From Candidatus Zixiibacteriota bacterium (lineage in GTDB: Bacteria; Zixibacteria; MSB-5A5; GN15; PGXB01), in contig LS998015.1 in assembly GCA_900498245.1 (NCBI GenBank), forward strand, positions 2,845,482 through 2,868,707: a DNA stretch of 23,226 nt, read 5' to 3'. A model generated the notes under the pieces. That model saw nothing but the letters and a program-made list of their open reading frames with translations, had not been told where the DNA came from and searched no databases. Both the position numbers and the translations under genes were made by a program. Each line of letters begins with the position of its first letter. Within the stretch, counting starts at the first letter, position 1. This document shows, piece by piece, positions 23,213-23,226 of this stretch.

Positions 23213-23226
23213 TTTAGTGCGGCTGA

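Overview
The window reads as a piece of a bacterial chromosome with ordinary gene density. It is most likely from an uncultured member of the FCB group, with Candidatus Zixibacteria my best guess. The pointers are a C-terminal dockerin with LINYLYH-type repeats, FlgD-like/type IX-like C-terminal tails, PorV-like barrels, frequent GTG and TTG starts, and an exosortase H locus. This placement is inference from protein style, not from a marker gene. No tRNA, rRNA, CRISPR array, insertion sequence or phage gene was seen.

Left part, minus strand (4.46 kb down to 1): a degenerate RNase H-fold protein, holA (DNA polymerase III delta), an ECF sigma factor, its zinc-finger anti-sigma factor, a PspC-domain protein, and a LiaF/toast-rack-like membrane protein that runs off the left edge. 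The last four look like an envelope-stress module placed behind holA.

Next, on the plus strand (4.8-7.9 kb), is a lone gene for a very large secreted protein with Fn3-like regions, an alpha/beta domain and a C-terminal dockerin. It converges on a six-gene minus-strand operon (16.8 down to 7.96 kb): rnr, a sigma-54 activator with a degenerate receiver, an outer-membrane barrel protein, a lamin-tail/FlgD-tail surface protein, a PorV-like barrel protein and a dGTPase. Every junction in it overlaps by a few bases, so the genes should be translationally coupled. The operon has a near-leaderless candidate promoter with a strong palindrome upstream.

The next minus-strand unit (19.2-16.9 kb) is a second ECF sigma/anti-sigma pair followed by two Spy/CpxP-like LTxxQ periplasmic proteins, one rich in Met and Cys and likely metal-binding. 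It ends in a clear intrinsic terminator. Then comes mreB, with a TTG start and its own terminator, and possibly a 41-codon gene just in front of it.

The right end (20.57-23.2 kb) is the most interesting part: an exosortase H (xrtH-like) sorting locus. On the minus strand are the exosortase (Cys84/Arg125/His144) and its overlapping partner membrane protein. Facing them on the plus strand is a two-gene unit with a strong promoter and a structured leader. It encodes a membrane protein resembling only the transmembrane part of apolipoprotein N-acyltransferase (Lnt), without the nitrilase catalytic domain, coupled by TAATG to a small secreted protein that ends in an IPTLxxWG-like sorting tail (VPGLTYPG, hydrophobic helix, RRKKR). 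The Lnt-like protein may be an undescribed accessory of exosortase sorting.
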